Source: CAWAYH01 sp963786195
GTDB taxonomy: Bacteria; Acidobacteriota; Vicinamibacteria; Vicinamibacterales; 2-12-FULL-66-21
Length of the DNA: 64,000 bases
Assembly: GCA_963786195.1 (NCBI GenBank)
Contig: CAWAYH010000009.1
Span: forward strand, 186,001-250,000
Reading direction: 5' to 3'
Made by a program: the position numbers and the translations under genes. The number at the start of each line of letters is the position of its first letter. Position 1 is the first letter of the stretch. Below the pieces are notes generated by a model. The model was not told the origin of the DNA and did no database searches. It was given only the letters and a program-made list of their open reading frames with translations. Positions 54,140-63,564 of the stretch are shown in pieces.

Positions 54140-55528
54140 TTACAGCCCCCCGGGAAGCTCCATCCTCGCTACGAGGTCGCGCTTGTTGATCAGCCGCTGA
54201 ATCTGCGCCAGCGCGGCCGAGTCCGGCGTCTCGGCCAGCGACGTCTGCAGCAACACCATCTCGAGATCGCCCATCACTCTCGCGATGTTGTTCATGCCGC
54301 GTTCTTCGGCGGCGATGCGGAACAACCTCGTGTCGTTCAAGAGGGTCGACGCGAGCTGACGTTCGTACGCCCACTCCGACTCGCGCGTGCGGTGGGCATC
54401 CTTGCTCGTCAGCCCCAGCACGACCAGCTTCGAGCGTTCGAAATGCTGCTCGCTCAGGGCGGCGAACGCCGCTTCTGCCGATTGGTCCTCGGCTGCGGGC
54501 GCGGGGGCCGGAGCGACCGGCGTCTCGGCTGGTGTGACCCGGGCCGCAACGGGTCCATCGGGCGCCTCCTGCGTGCGGGTCCGGACGAGATACGCCACGC
54601 TCATCGTGATCAGCGTGACGAGCGCCGCCATCGCGACGTATGCCGCGTATCGCGGTCTCGCGGCCGGCGGCGTGACCGTCCGCAGCGGCACGACTGTGAC
54701 AGCCGTCTGATCGACGCGCTCGAGACGCATCGCCTCATCGAGCCGCGCCATGAACGGACCCCAGTCGCCACCGGGCGGCGCCGCGACGTCGGGCCGCGTG
54801 GCCAGCGCGGCGCGAATCGTGGTGAGCTCTTCGAGGGCCTGGTGACACTCCGCGCACGTCGAGACGTGCCGTTCGACGGCCGCCCGTTCGGGCGCGTCCA
54901 GCTCACCGTAGAAGTACAGCTCGATGACGCCCGAGTCCTGACGATCGCAGGCGCTCATGCCCGGCCTCCCGCTGTCACGTTCGCGGCGGCCAGCGTCTGC
55001 ACGCAGCCGATGGACGGCGGCGTGCAGCTGCCGCTTCACCGTCCCCTCCGCAAGACCCAGCGCGTCGGCGATCTCGCAGAGCTTGAGCCCTTGATGATGG
55101 CGCATGACGAAGACGATTCGCTGTCCCTTGGGCAGCCGTGCGATCTCGGTTTCGAGCACCTGCCCGAGCTCGCCGGCGTAGGCGTGATCCTCTGGGCCGG
55201 GACTCTCCTCGGGCGTATTGTGACAGCCGCTCCTGGCGTCCTCGCCGAAGGGCGCCGCGGCCGCGGGGTTCTGTCGGCGGCGATGGTCGATGCAGGCGTT
55301 CATGGCAATACGGTAGAGCCAGGAGGTGAGCTGCGCGTCCTGGCGGAAGCGGTCCAGCGATCGGTAGACCTTGATGAAGACTTCCTGGGCGATGTCCTCG
55401 GCGTCGTAGTGGTTCCCGGCGAACTGATAGGCGACCCGATACACCATGGATCGGTGCCGCTCGACAAGCGACTGGAAGGCGGCCGGGTCGCCCCCCGTCG
55501 CACGGGTAATCAGGTCCGAATCAGCCAT
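54140..55528 (-). CDS. ECF sigma factor continuous with zinc-finger anti-sigma factor
   Basis: One open frame of 462 codons. Residues 1-185 are an ECF sigma-24 factor: 'FQSLVERHRSMVYRVAYQFA', region 2 'DAEDIAQEVFIKVYRSLDRF', region 4 'IVFVMRHHQGLKLCEIADAL', 'GLAEGTVKRQLHAAVHRLRA'. Residues ~190-245 are a zinc-finger anti-sigma domain with 'HVSTCAECHQALEEL', then a membrane helix (~290-310) and a periplasmic part with coiled regions. An internal ATG at 54957 ('MSACDRQ') lies over a TGA in the next frame, the usual ATGA layout of two separate genes, so a lost or gained base could have created the fusion. Treat as either fusion or two genes. Confidence 0.8.
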   Translation of the reverse strand: MADSDLITRATGGDPAAFQSLVERHRSMVYRVAYQFAGNHYDAEDIAQEVFIKVYRSLDRFRQDAQLTSWLYRIAMNACIDHRRRQNPAAAAPFGEDARSGCHNTPEESPGPEDHAYAGELGQVLETEIARLPKGQRIVFVMRHHQGLKLCEIADALGLAEGTVKRQLHAAVHRLRADAGRRERDSGRPGMSACDRQDSGVIELYFYGELDAPERAAVERHVSTCAECHQALEELTTIRAALATRPDVAAPPGGDWGPFMARLDEAMRLERVDQTAVTVVPLRTVTPPAARPRYAAYVAMAALVTLITMSVAYLVRTRTQEAPDGPVAARVTPAETPVAPAPAPAAEDQSAEAAFAALSEQHFERSKLVVLGLTSKDAHRTRESEWAYERQLASTLLNDTRLFRIAAEERGMNNIARVMGDLEMVLLQTSLAETPDSAALAQIQRLINKRDLVARMELPGGL

Positions 55529-55575
55529 TCCCGGTCAGTTCATAGGACGTAACCCGGAACCTGACGGTTGATCGC

Positions 55576-55694
55576 TTCAGAAGGTGCTGCAGGTGCTGAA
55601 GGTGCTGTAGGCGCTGTAGGTGCTGGGGTGCTGAAGGTGCTCCCGTTGCACCTTCCGCACCTTCCGCACCTGCAGCACCCCCAGCACCTTCCGC
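55576..55694. repeat. AGGTGCTG-type inverted array
   Basis: Left arm carries AGGTGCTG/AGGCGCTG units; right arm carries GCACCTTCC units. GGTGCTGCAGGTGC (55583-55596) and its exact inverse (55666-55679) mark the arms. It fills the divergent gap between the sigma gene and typA. Confidence 0.88.
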
Positions 55695-55698
55695 ACGC

Positions 55699-55704
55699 TA
55701 TACT
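55699..55704 (+). promoter_or_regulatory. -10-like TATACT, leaderless typA candidate
   Basis: TATACT is six bases before the typA ATG at 55711. At that spacing transcription would start at or next to the ATG. No ribosome site is visible. Confidence 0.4.
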
Positions 55705-55710
55705 GGCGAG

Positions 55711-57567
<1,857 letters not shown>

Positions 57568-57598
57568 AGGTCCGCGCTCTTCGGTGCGTGTCCGAGAC

Positions 57599-58090
57599 TC
57601 ACCCACTGTCACGGTATTCCGCCGTCGACGCAAGGAATCGCTCGAAATCCGCGGACGCTGATCGTCACGCTGGCGGTGTTGATGTTGGGATGAAAGATCA
57701 GCCGCTCGGCGCCGCGCAGATCGTCGTCGACGATCACCCGGACGGCACGTCTTGACATCGTGGATCAGTCCGAACGGTGACACCGACCCCGGCGTCAGAC
57801 CCAGGTCTGGCCATCAGCCGCTCCGGCGAGCCGAAACTCAGCCGATCGTCGCCGATGATCTTCACGAGTTGCCGCAGGTCGGCGTGCTTCGTCGATTCCG
57901 AGGATCACGAGGTAGTGCCGATCGCCCTTCTTGTTGCGCAGGAACAGGTTCTTGACCCGCGTCGCGGGCAGATCGGCCCAGTGCACGGCCGCTTCCTCAG
58001 CCGTGAAGACCGGCGGGTGCTCGTACCGTGTCGTAGCGAGATGCCCAGCGCGTCGAGCGTGTCATACACTGGCGCAGTCGGGTCGCTCAT
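57599..58090 (-). CDS. YbaK/ProX-type aminoacyl-tRNA deacylase, frameshifted
   Basis: Joined frames give ~160 residues: 'MSDPTAPVYDTLDALGISLR', then 'AVHWADLPATRVKNLFLRNK' and 'KGDRHYLVILGIDEA', then 'SPFGLIHDV', and after another shift 'VIVDDDLRGAERLIFHPNIN' and 'TASVTISV'. This matches the ProXp/PrdX-type trans-editing domain, which clears mischarged tRNA (Ala-tRNA-Pro and similar). Several +1 insertions lie in between. It converges on typA with a ~31-base gap. Confidence 0.75.
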
Positions 58091-58106
58091 TCGGCGGCAT
58101 TCTAAC

Positions 58107-58148
58107 CACGGACAACACGGACAACACGGACACACGGACACACGGACA
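58107..58148. repeat. Five CACGGACA(A) tandem units
   Basis: Two 9-bp units (CACGGACAA) followed by three 8-bp units (CACGGACA), in the divergent gap before the HD-domain gene. Same unit as at 8540-8571, about 50 kb away. Confidence 0.9.
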
Positions 58149-58171
58149 GCCTGGGAATCGAGCCTGACGTC

Positions 58172-58736
58172 ATGGCCACGCTCACCACCCGATTCGACGA
58201 AGCGTTCCAGTACGCCCACGAGGTCCATTCGTCACCAGACGCGGAAGGGCACGGGGGCTCCCTACCTCGGCCACCTGATGGGCGTCGCGTCGATCGTCCT
58301 CGACGATGGCGGGAGCGAAGACGAGGCGATTGCCGCGCTGCTGCACGATGCGGCCGAGGATCACGGCGGCCGCGACGCGCCTGGACGACATCCGCGCGCC
58401 GCTTCGGCGACGCCGTCGCGCAGATTGTCGAGGACTGCACCGATTCGTGGGACACGCCGAAGCCTCCCTGGCTCGAGCGGAAGCAGGCCTACATTCAACA
58501 CGCCCGGACGCTGCCTCGGTCCCAGCCTGCGGGTGTCCGCCGCCGACAAGGTGCACAATTCCTACGCGATCCTGCGCGATCTGCGGAATTCGGGTGAGGC
58601 GGTCTGGGAACGGTTCAGCGCAACGCCCGACGACGTGATGGCGTATTACGAGTCGCTCGTGCGGGCGTTTCGCGAGGCCGGAGGCGGCCAGCTCGTCGAC
58701 GAGCTCGACCGGATCGTCACGGGGCATACAACGTGA
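58172..58736 (+). CDS. HD-domain hydrolase (RelA/SpoT-hydrolase-like), frameshifted
   Basis: About 185 residues across three frames: 'MATLTTRFDEAFQYAHEVHS', 'GTGAPYLGHLMGVASIVLDD', the HD pair in 'AIAALLHDAAEDHGG', 'DAVAQIVEDCTDSWDTPKPP' and 'SAADKVHNSYAILRDLRNSG'. The HD...D metal site and 'YLGH' match the metal-dependent (p)ppGpp-hydrolase-like MESH1 family. Insertions at ~58235, ~58375 and ~58530 break it. It may degrade guanosine alarmones or other nucleotides; small stand-alone members exist. Confidence 0.75.
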
Positions 58737-58791
58737 AATGGGGTACTGAGGTATAAAGGTGGCTTACTTCGGAGGAAAGGAGCGACTTCTG

Positions 58792-59355
58792 ATGCGAGTT
58801 CGATCTGTGGCGCTTGCGTTCGTAATCGTTGCGGTCGCCCTGACGGCACCCGCGGTGGCCCAGCAGGCCGCGGCTCCGTCGAGGACGCCGGACGTCATCT
58901 TCGTGCCGACGCCGGGCGAAGTCGTCACGGCCATGTTGAAGCTGGCGAACGTGACGGCAAAAGACACGGTGTACGACCTGGGGTGTGGTGACGGGATGAT
59001 CGTCACGGCGGCGGCGAAGGAATTCGGCGCCCACGCCGTGGGCATCGACATCGATCCCCAGCGCATCAAGGAGGCCAACGAGCGCGTGCAGAAGGCCGGG
59101 GTCACCGACAAGGTGAAGATCCTGCACGAAGATCTCTTCGAGGCGAACATCGGCCAGGCGACCGTGGTGACGCTCTACCTGTTGCAGTCGCTGAACGAGA
59201 AGCTGATCCCGAAACTGAACAAGGACTTGAAGCCGGGCACGCGGATCGTGTCGCAGACCTTCTCGATGGGCGAGAACTATCCGCCCGAGAAGACCGTCGA
59301 AGCGGCAGGCCGCTCGGTCTATCTGTGGACCGTGCCGATGAAGCGGAAGCAGTAG
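58792..59355 (+). CDS. Secreted SAM-methyltransferase-fold protein
   Basis: A 187-residue protein with a signal peptide ('SVALAFVIVAVALTAPAVAQ') followed by a class I methyltransferase fold: 'TVYDLGCGDGMIVTAAAKEF', 'AVGIDIDPQRIKEANERV', 'ILHEDLFEANIGQATVVTLY' and 'LKPGTRIVSQTFSMG'. Export is odd for an SAM enzyme, since SAM is cytoplasmic. ATG 58792 has a strong GGAGGAAAGGAG site; a 5' extension to 58759 is less likely. Either the peptide is a membrane anchor or the protein no longer methylates. Confidence 0.75.
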   Translation: MRVRSVALAFVIVAVALTAPAVAQQAAAPSRTPDVIFVPTPGEVVTAMLKLANVTAKDTVYDLGCGDGMIVTAAAKEFGAHAVGIDIDPQRIKEANERVQKAGVTDKVKILHEDLFEANIGQATVVTLYLLQSLNEKLIPKLNKDLKPGTRIVSQTFSMGENYPPEKTVEAAGRSVYLWTVPMKRKQ

Positions 59356-59363
59356 CGCCTTGA

Positions 59364-59398
59364 CTGAAGGCTGACAGCGGCGAGCTGTCAGCCTTCAG
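59364..59398. terminator. Perfect 14-bp hairpin between converging genes
   Basis: CTGAAGGCTGACAG and CTGTCAGCCTTCAG flank a seven-base loop. It overlaps the aminotransferase stop and follows the methyltransferase stop by eight bases. No T-run follows, so it may be a Rho-assisted or 3'-end-stabilising bidirectional structure. Confidence 0.7.
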
Positions 59399-60716
59399 CG
59401 CTCAGTTTCGTGAGCGCCCGGTCGATCATCTCGAACCCTTCCTTCAGCTGCGCTTCCGTGATGCACAGCGGCGGATTCGTGAAGAACGTGTGCCAGCGGA
59501 CGAAGGTGTAAAGCCCTTCCTCGCGCAGGAGCTTCGAGAGCCGCTTCATCTCCGGAGACGTCTGCCCGAACGGCGCCATCGGCTCCTTCGTTGTCGGGTC
59601 GCGCACGAGCTCGACGATCCCGAAGAGCCCGATCGAGCGATGCGCGCCGATGACGGAGTGCTTCGCCGCCAGCCCGTCGAGCAGCGTCGTCATGACCGTG
59701 CCCAGCCTGCGCGCGTTGCCGATGAGATCGTCTTCTTCGTAGACCTGCAGCGTCGCCAGCGCCGTCGCGCACGCGAGCGGGTGGCTGTTGTAGGTCAACC
59801 CGCCCTGGAATACCTTGTCGCGGAAGTGATCGGCGATAGCGCGCCGCATCCCGACCGCGCCCATCGGCACGTAGGCGCTCGTCAGGCCCTTCGCCATCGT
59901 CAGGATGTCCGGCACGACGTTCCAGTGATTGACGGCGAACCATTCGCCCGTACGGCCGAAGCCGGCCATCACTTCGTCGCACACCATGAGGATGCCGTAC
60001 TTCGTGCACAGGTCCCGAACGCCCTGCATATACCCATCCGGCGGGACGAGCACGCCGTTCGTTCCGCTGACGGTCTCGAGGAAGAACGCCGCGATGGTCT
60101 GCGGCCCCTCGAGCTGGATGATCTCTTCGAGCATCGCCAGCGACTGCGCCGCGGAGTCCCATCCGCGCTCGACCCCGTGATACGGATCGAGCACGTGGAC
60201 GACGCCGGGCATGCCCGGCTCCGAGGCCCAGCGGCGCGGATCGCCGGTCAGGGCCATCGCGCCATGCGTGCCGCCGTGGTACGAGCGGTATCTCGCGAGG
60301 ATCTTGTGGCGGCCGGTGTACGCGCGCGCCAGCTTGATGGCGTTCTCGTTGGCGTCGGCGCCGCCGTTGGTGAAAAAGAAGACGTCGATGTCGCCCGGCG
60401 CGATCTGCGCCAGCTTCGCGCCCAGCTTCCCCCGCACTTCCGTCGCCATGAACGGATTCGCATAGGCCATCGTCGCGGCCTGTTGCTGGATGGCGCGGAC
60501 GATCCGATCGTCGCCGTGACCCGTGTTGACGCACATCAGCTGGCTGTTGAAGTCGAGGTAGCGCTTCCCTTCCGGCGTCCAGAAGTACACGCCCTTCGAG
60601 CTCGCCATCGGGATGGGATCCACCGCGGACTGGGCGCTCCACTCGAAGAACGTGTGCTGCCGGCAGAGATCCACGATCTCGGCGCCGGTCATGGTGCCGT
60701 TCAGAGTAGTTGTCAC
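59388..60716 (-). CDS. Class III PLP-dependent aminotransferase
   Basis: A 442-residue fold-type I enzyme. 'HTFFEWSAQSAVDPIPMASS' opens it; 'FFFTNGGADANENAIKLARA', 'SYHGGTHGAMALTGDPRRW', 'LMVCDEVMAGFGRTGEWFAV' (Asp for PLP nitrogen) and 'ILTMAKGLTSAYVPMGAVG' (Schiff-base Lys) are all in place. It resembles taurine/omega-amino-acid:pyruvate aminotransferases. GTG 60716 is chosen because a GAGGAA site lies six bases upstream. Intact; substrate not assignable by eye. Confidence 0.9.
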   Translation of the reverse strand: MTTTLNGTMTGAEIVDLCRQHTFFEWSAQSAVDPIPMASSKGVYFWTPEGKRYLDFNSQLMCVNTGHGDDRIVRAIQQQAATMAYANPFMATEVRGKLGAKLAQIAPGDIDVFFFTNGGADANENAIKLARAYTGRHKILARYRSYHGGTHGAMALTGDPRRWASEPGMPGVVHVLDPYHGVERGWDSAAQSLAMLEEIIQLEGPQTIAAFFLETVSGTNGVLVPPDGYMQGVRDLCTKYGILMVCDEVMAGFGRTGEWFAVNHWNVVPDILTMAKGLTSAYVPMGAVGMRRAIADHFRDKVFQGGLTYNSHPLACATALATLQVYEEDDLIGNARRLGTVMTTLLDGLAAKHSVIGAHRSIGLFGIVELVRDPTTKEPMAPFGQTSPEMKRLSKLLREEGLYTFVRWHTFFTNPPLCITEAQLKEGFEMIDRALTKLSAEG

Positions 60717-60740
60717 TGGCTCTTCCTCAAAATCCACAAA

Positions 60741-60783
60741 GGTTCACGAGGTTCACAGCACCTTCAGCACCCCAGCACCTTCA
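60741..60783. repeat. GGTTCAC plus GCACCTTCAGCACC array, 3' of desaturase
   Basis: Two GGTTCAC units and GCACCTTC units; the last bases encode the desaturase stop. The inverse array lies at 61790-61815, so the gene is bracketed. Confidence 0.8.
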
Positions 60784-61773
60784 TCCGATTGCGACGCCCT
60801 GGTGTTCGTCCGATGCGGCCCGGCTCCAGTCCGTATGCGGCGCCCGATTCTCGACGATCCAGCCGTACACGAGCCTGCCATACGTCTGCCATCGAAACCC
60901 ACGATGCTCGTAGAACGGTACCAGCGCGCGCTGGAGTGCCGGCAAACGGTAGAAGGGCACACCCGGGAAGTAGTGGTGCTCGAGGTGGTAGTTCGAGTTC
61001 AGGTACACGAAATCCCAGAACCAGTGTCCCCTCATGAGCGTGCCCCACTTCGCGGCGTCACCGGGATCGATGTCGTAGTGCTGGCCGAGACGATTCAGCG
61101 TGAACGCGATCGGGAAGATGAAGAACACCGGGATGATGCTCGTGCGCAACGCGGCGTAGAAGCCGAAGACGTACCAGAGCAGCGCAATCGCCGACAGGTG
61201 CGCGGCGATCGAGACCTTGCGCTCCCAGGCGATCGTGCGCTGCAGATCGGCCGGGTAGGTGGACGATTCGCGACGCGCGGCGCGGAAGTAGATCGGGAAG
61301 AGCGCCGGCGTGCAGTAGAGCAGCTTGTACCAGCGCTTGTTCACCTTCGGCGACAGATGATGCCGCTTGGGATCGTCCTCCTCCGAGCCCAGCTCCGCGT
61401 GGTGATCGAGGTGCCAGCGGGTGAACTGGCTCGCCGAGATGCCGCTCGGAATCGCGTAGAGGAGGCCGAGCACGCGTTCGATCGACGGGTGCATCCGCTC
61501 GAACACGAGATGATGCAGCACCTCGTGCAACAGGATCGTGAAATTGAAGATCGTGAAGCCCTGGACGAACGCCAGCGGTACCCAGATCAAGGGGTTCTCG
61601 AAACGGACAAGGCCCCAGGTCGCCAGCCCCAGAATGGCAAACTGCCGGATCGCGACCACGAAATGCCGCCAGGCGGACTTGCGGTGCAGCTGCCGCAGTT
61701 CGTCCCGCGGAATAGCCTGCGCCAGCTCGGCCTTCAGAGCGACCGTATGTTGCGCAAAGTAGTGGGACTTCAC
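60781..61773 (-). CDS. Membrane fatty acid desaturase
   Basis: A 330-residue integral protein with the three His boxes of the desaturase superfamily: 'LLHEVLHH' (~83-90), 'WHLDHHAELG' (~119) and 'YHLEHHYFPG' (~264), which bind the diiron centre. Helical pairs lie between boxes. It inserts a double bond in (or hydroxylates) membrane lipids or carotenoids. GTG 61773 is seven bases after TGCTAAGAT, an extended -10, so it may be leaderless. Confidence 0.9.
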   Translation of the reverse strand: MKSHYFAQHTVALKAELAQAIPRDELRQLHRKSAWRHFVVAIRQFAILGLATWGLVRFENPLIWVPLAFVQGFTIFNFTILLHEVLHHLVFERMHPSIERVLGLLYAIPSGISASQFTRWHLDHHAELGSEEDDPKRHHLSPKVNKRWYKLLYCTPALFPIYFRAARRESSTYPADLQRTIAWERKVSIAAHLSAIALLWYVFGFYAALRTSIIPVFFIFPIAFTLNRLGQHYDIDPGDAAKWGTLMRGHWFWDFVYLNSNYHLEHHYFPGVPFYRLPALQRALVPFYEHRGFRWQTYGRLVYGWIVENRAPHTDWSRAASDEHQGVAIG

Positions 61774-61780
61774 TGAATCG

Positions 61781-61786
61781 ATCTTA
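61781..61786 (-). promoter_or_regulatory. Extended -10 element, leaderless desaturase candidate
   Basis: TAAGAT preceded by TGC on the minus strand ends seven bases before the GTG. Confidence 0.4.
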
Positions 61787-61789
61787 GCA

Positions 61790-61815
61790 GGTTCAGAAGG
61801 TGCTGGAGGTGCTGG
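61790..61815. repeat. GGTTCAGAAGGTGCTGG array, 5' of desaturase
   Basis: GGTTCAG, AAGGTGCTGG and AGGTGCTGG units, inverse of the array at 60741-60783. Confidence 0.8.
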
Positions 61816-61855
61816 AAGTGCGCGAGGTTCGGAGGCTCAGGAAATTCCTCGTGGA

Positions 61856-62727
61856 TCACAGCGTCCGTGCGCGCGTCAGCGCGACGCCGGCGAGGACCGC
61901 CACGGTGCCGGCGATCTTGGCGCGGCTGAGGGGCTCACCGAGGAAGATGACGGCGGTGGCCATGGCGACGAGCGGCACGACGTTCGAGTAGACCGACGTG
62001 CGCGCGTTGCCGATTTGCCGCACGGCCGTGTACCAGATGGTGTAGGCGATACACAGCGCGAAGAGCGACGAATACAGGATCGCCAGCGACGTCCCCCCGC
62101 TCAGATGCGTCCAGGGCACGGCGCGAACGCTGGACCAGACCACCGGCACGTAGACGAGCGTGCCGATGGCCATCGACAGGCCGGTCACGCCGACCGGTGA
62201 ATGGCGCACCATGAGTCGTCTTGCGCCAATGGTGTAGATCGCCCACGCGCAGACGCCGGCGCCCATCATCAGGTCGCCGACGAGCGCCTGGGCGCTCGTC
62301 TCGACGTCACGTCCTACGACGAGGTAGATCCCGAACATCGAGAGCACCGCGCCGATCCAGTGGAGGACGCCCACGCGGTCCTGTCCGAGGACCGCGCTGA
62401 ACACGGCGATCACGACCGGCGTGGCCGCGATGATGAGCGCGCTGTTGGTCACGCTCGTGCGCGCGAGCCCGCCGATGAAGCAGGTACCTGATAGAAAGCA
62501 TGCCCGACGATCCCGAGCGCCGTGAGCCCGAGCCACTCCCGCGGCGTGATCGCGGCCGGCGTATGGAACACGCTGCTGGCGCGCATCGGCAGCCTGCGCA
62601 CGGCCGAGATGACCAGCAGAAACACCACCGAGGCGATCGCCATCCGGGCCGCGTTGAACGCATACGGATCGATCTCGGCAAACGCGGACTTGACGATGGA
62701 ATAGTTGGTGCCCCAGATGATGGCCAT
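61856..62727 (-). CDS. EamA/DMT-family transporter, frameshifted
   Basis: About 290 residues with ten expected helices in two EamA repeats. The N-half has 'LLLLMAIIWGTNYSIVKSAF' and 'AFNAARMAIASVVFLLVISA'; the C-half 'LIIAATPVVIAVFSAVLGQD' and 'YSNVVPLVAMATAVIFLGEP'. Two inserted bases at 62480-62492 (CAGTACCTG has become CAGGTACCTGC) break the frame. ATG 62727 is used, but the first helix seems to begin upstream, in sequence that merges with the giant inverted repeat. Probably exports a metabolite; substrate unknown. Confidence 0.8.
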
Positions 62728-62751
62728 TAGGAGCAGAAGAGTGTCGATGAT

Positions 62752-63095
62752 GATTGCCGATTGCGGATTGCGGACTGCCGATTCCGATTGCGGATTGCGG
62801 ATTGCGGGTTGATTGCGGATTGAGGATTGATTGCGGATTGCGGGTTGATTGCCGATTGCGGATTGATCGCCCATTGCGGATTGTGAATTGCTGATTGCGG
62901 ACTGTGGATCTGTGGATTGTGGATTGGTGATTGCTGGACTGATGATTCGCTGATTTCGACATCCATCGGATCGAAGTCAGCAACCAATCAGCAATCCACG
63001 ATCAGCAATCCCCAATCCGCAATCTGCAATCCGCAACCACTAATCCGCAATCACCAATCCGCAATCGGAATCGGCAGTCCGCAATCCGCAATCGA
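62752..63095. repeat. ~340-bp inverted GGATTGC array
   Basis: The left arm (62752-62957) is dense in GATTGCGGATTGC units; the right arm (62972-63095) is dense in the inverse GCAATCCGCAATC. They meet around 62960. It fills the only gene-free gap longer than 300 bases, between atpE and the EamA gene. No gene, tRNA or phage site was recognised in it. Confidence 0.9.
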
Positions 63096-63109
63096 GTGTA
63101 CGGCAGTGT

Positions 63110-63457
63110 CTACTTGCCGAACGGATTGAAGAAGAACAGCAAGAGCGAAATCAGGAGCACGTAGATGACGAGCGACTCGATCAGCACGAGGCCGAGCAGC
63201 AGGGCCCCGCGGATGTCGCCGGTCGCGCCCGGGTTGCGGGCGATCGCTTCTGCGGCGGAGGCCACGGCCTTGCCCTGACCGAGCGCGCCGAGGCCGGCGG
63301 CAAACGCCAGCGCGAAGCCGGCGGTGATGATCGACCAGCGGATGACCTCGGGATGCAGCATGCCCCTGCCCGGCTCCTGCGCGTAGAGAACGGCCTCGGG
63401 CCCGAACGCGGCCGCCACGGCGACGAGCGCGCTTGTCAGTGCGATACGTTTACTCAC
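63110..63457 (-). CDS. atpE: ATP synthase F0 subunit c
   Basis: A 115-residue rotor subunit with an N-terminal signal-like extension (~1-28) and two helices. The ion-binding Glu is in 'LLGLVLIESLVIYVLLISLL', and the first helix carries 'GLGALGQGKAVASAAEAIAR', with Gln at the Na+-ligand position. The loop 'ARNPGATGDIR' is typical. GTG 63457 has an AGGAGG site seven bases upstream and is preferred over GTG 63463. It follows atpB on the minus strand. Confidence 0.92.
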   Translation of the reverse strand: MSKRIALTSALVAVAAAFGPEAVLYAQEPGRGMLHPEVIRWSIITAGFALAFAAGLGALGQGKAVASAAEAIARNPGATGDIRGALLLGLVLIESLVIYVLLISLLLFFFNPFGK

Positions 63458-63564
63458 GACCACGCCTCCTGAAAATGAAATCCTGACTGCTGAAGTCTGG
63501 TGTTAGAAGTTCCAAACCGCTACGAGAACAAAGTCGCACGAGGACCAAAATCCCAAGAAACCGT

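Noticed and set aside
59490..61037. 515-codon plus-strand frame
   Set aside because: Antisense to the well-supported aminotransferase and desaturase; Arg-rich with no motif.
62752..63095. CRISPR-like array
   Set aside because: Units are 7-13 bp, imperfect and inverted about a centre; there are no unique spacers of even length and no cas genes.
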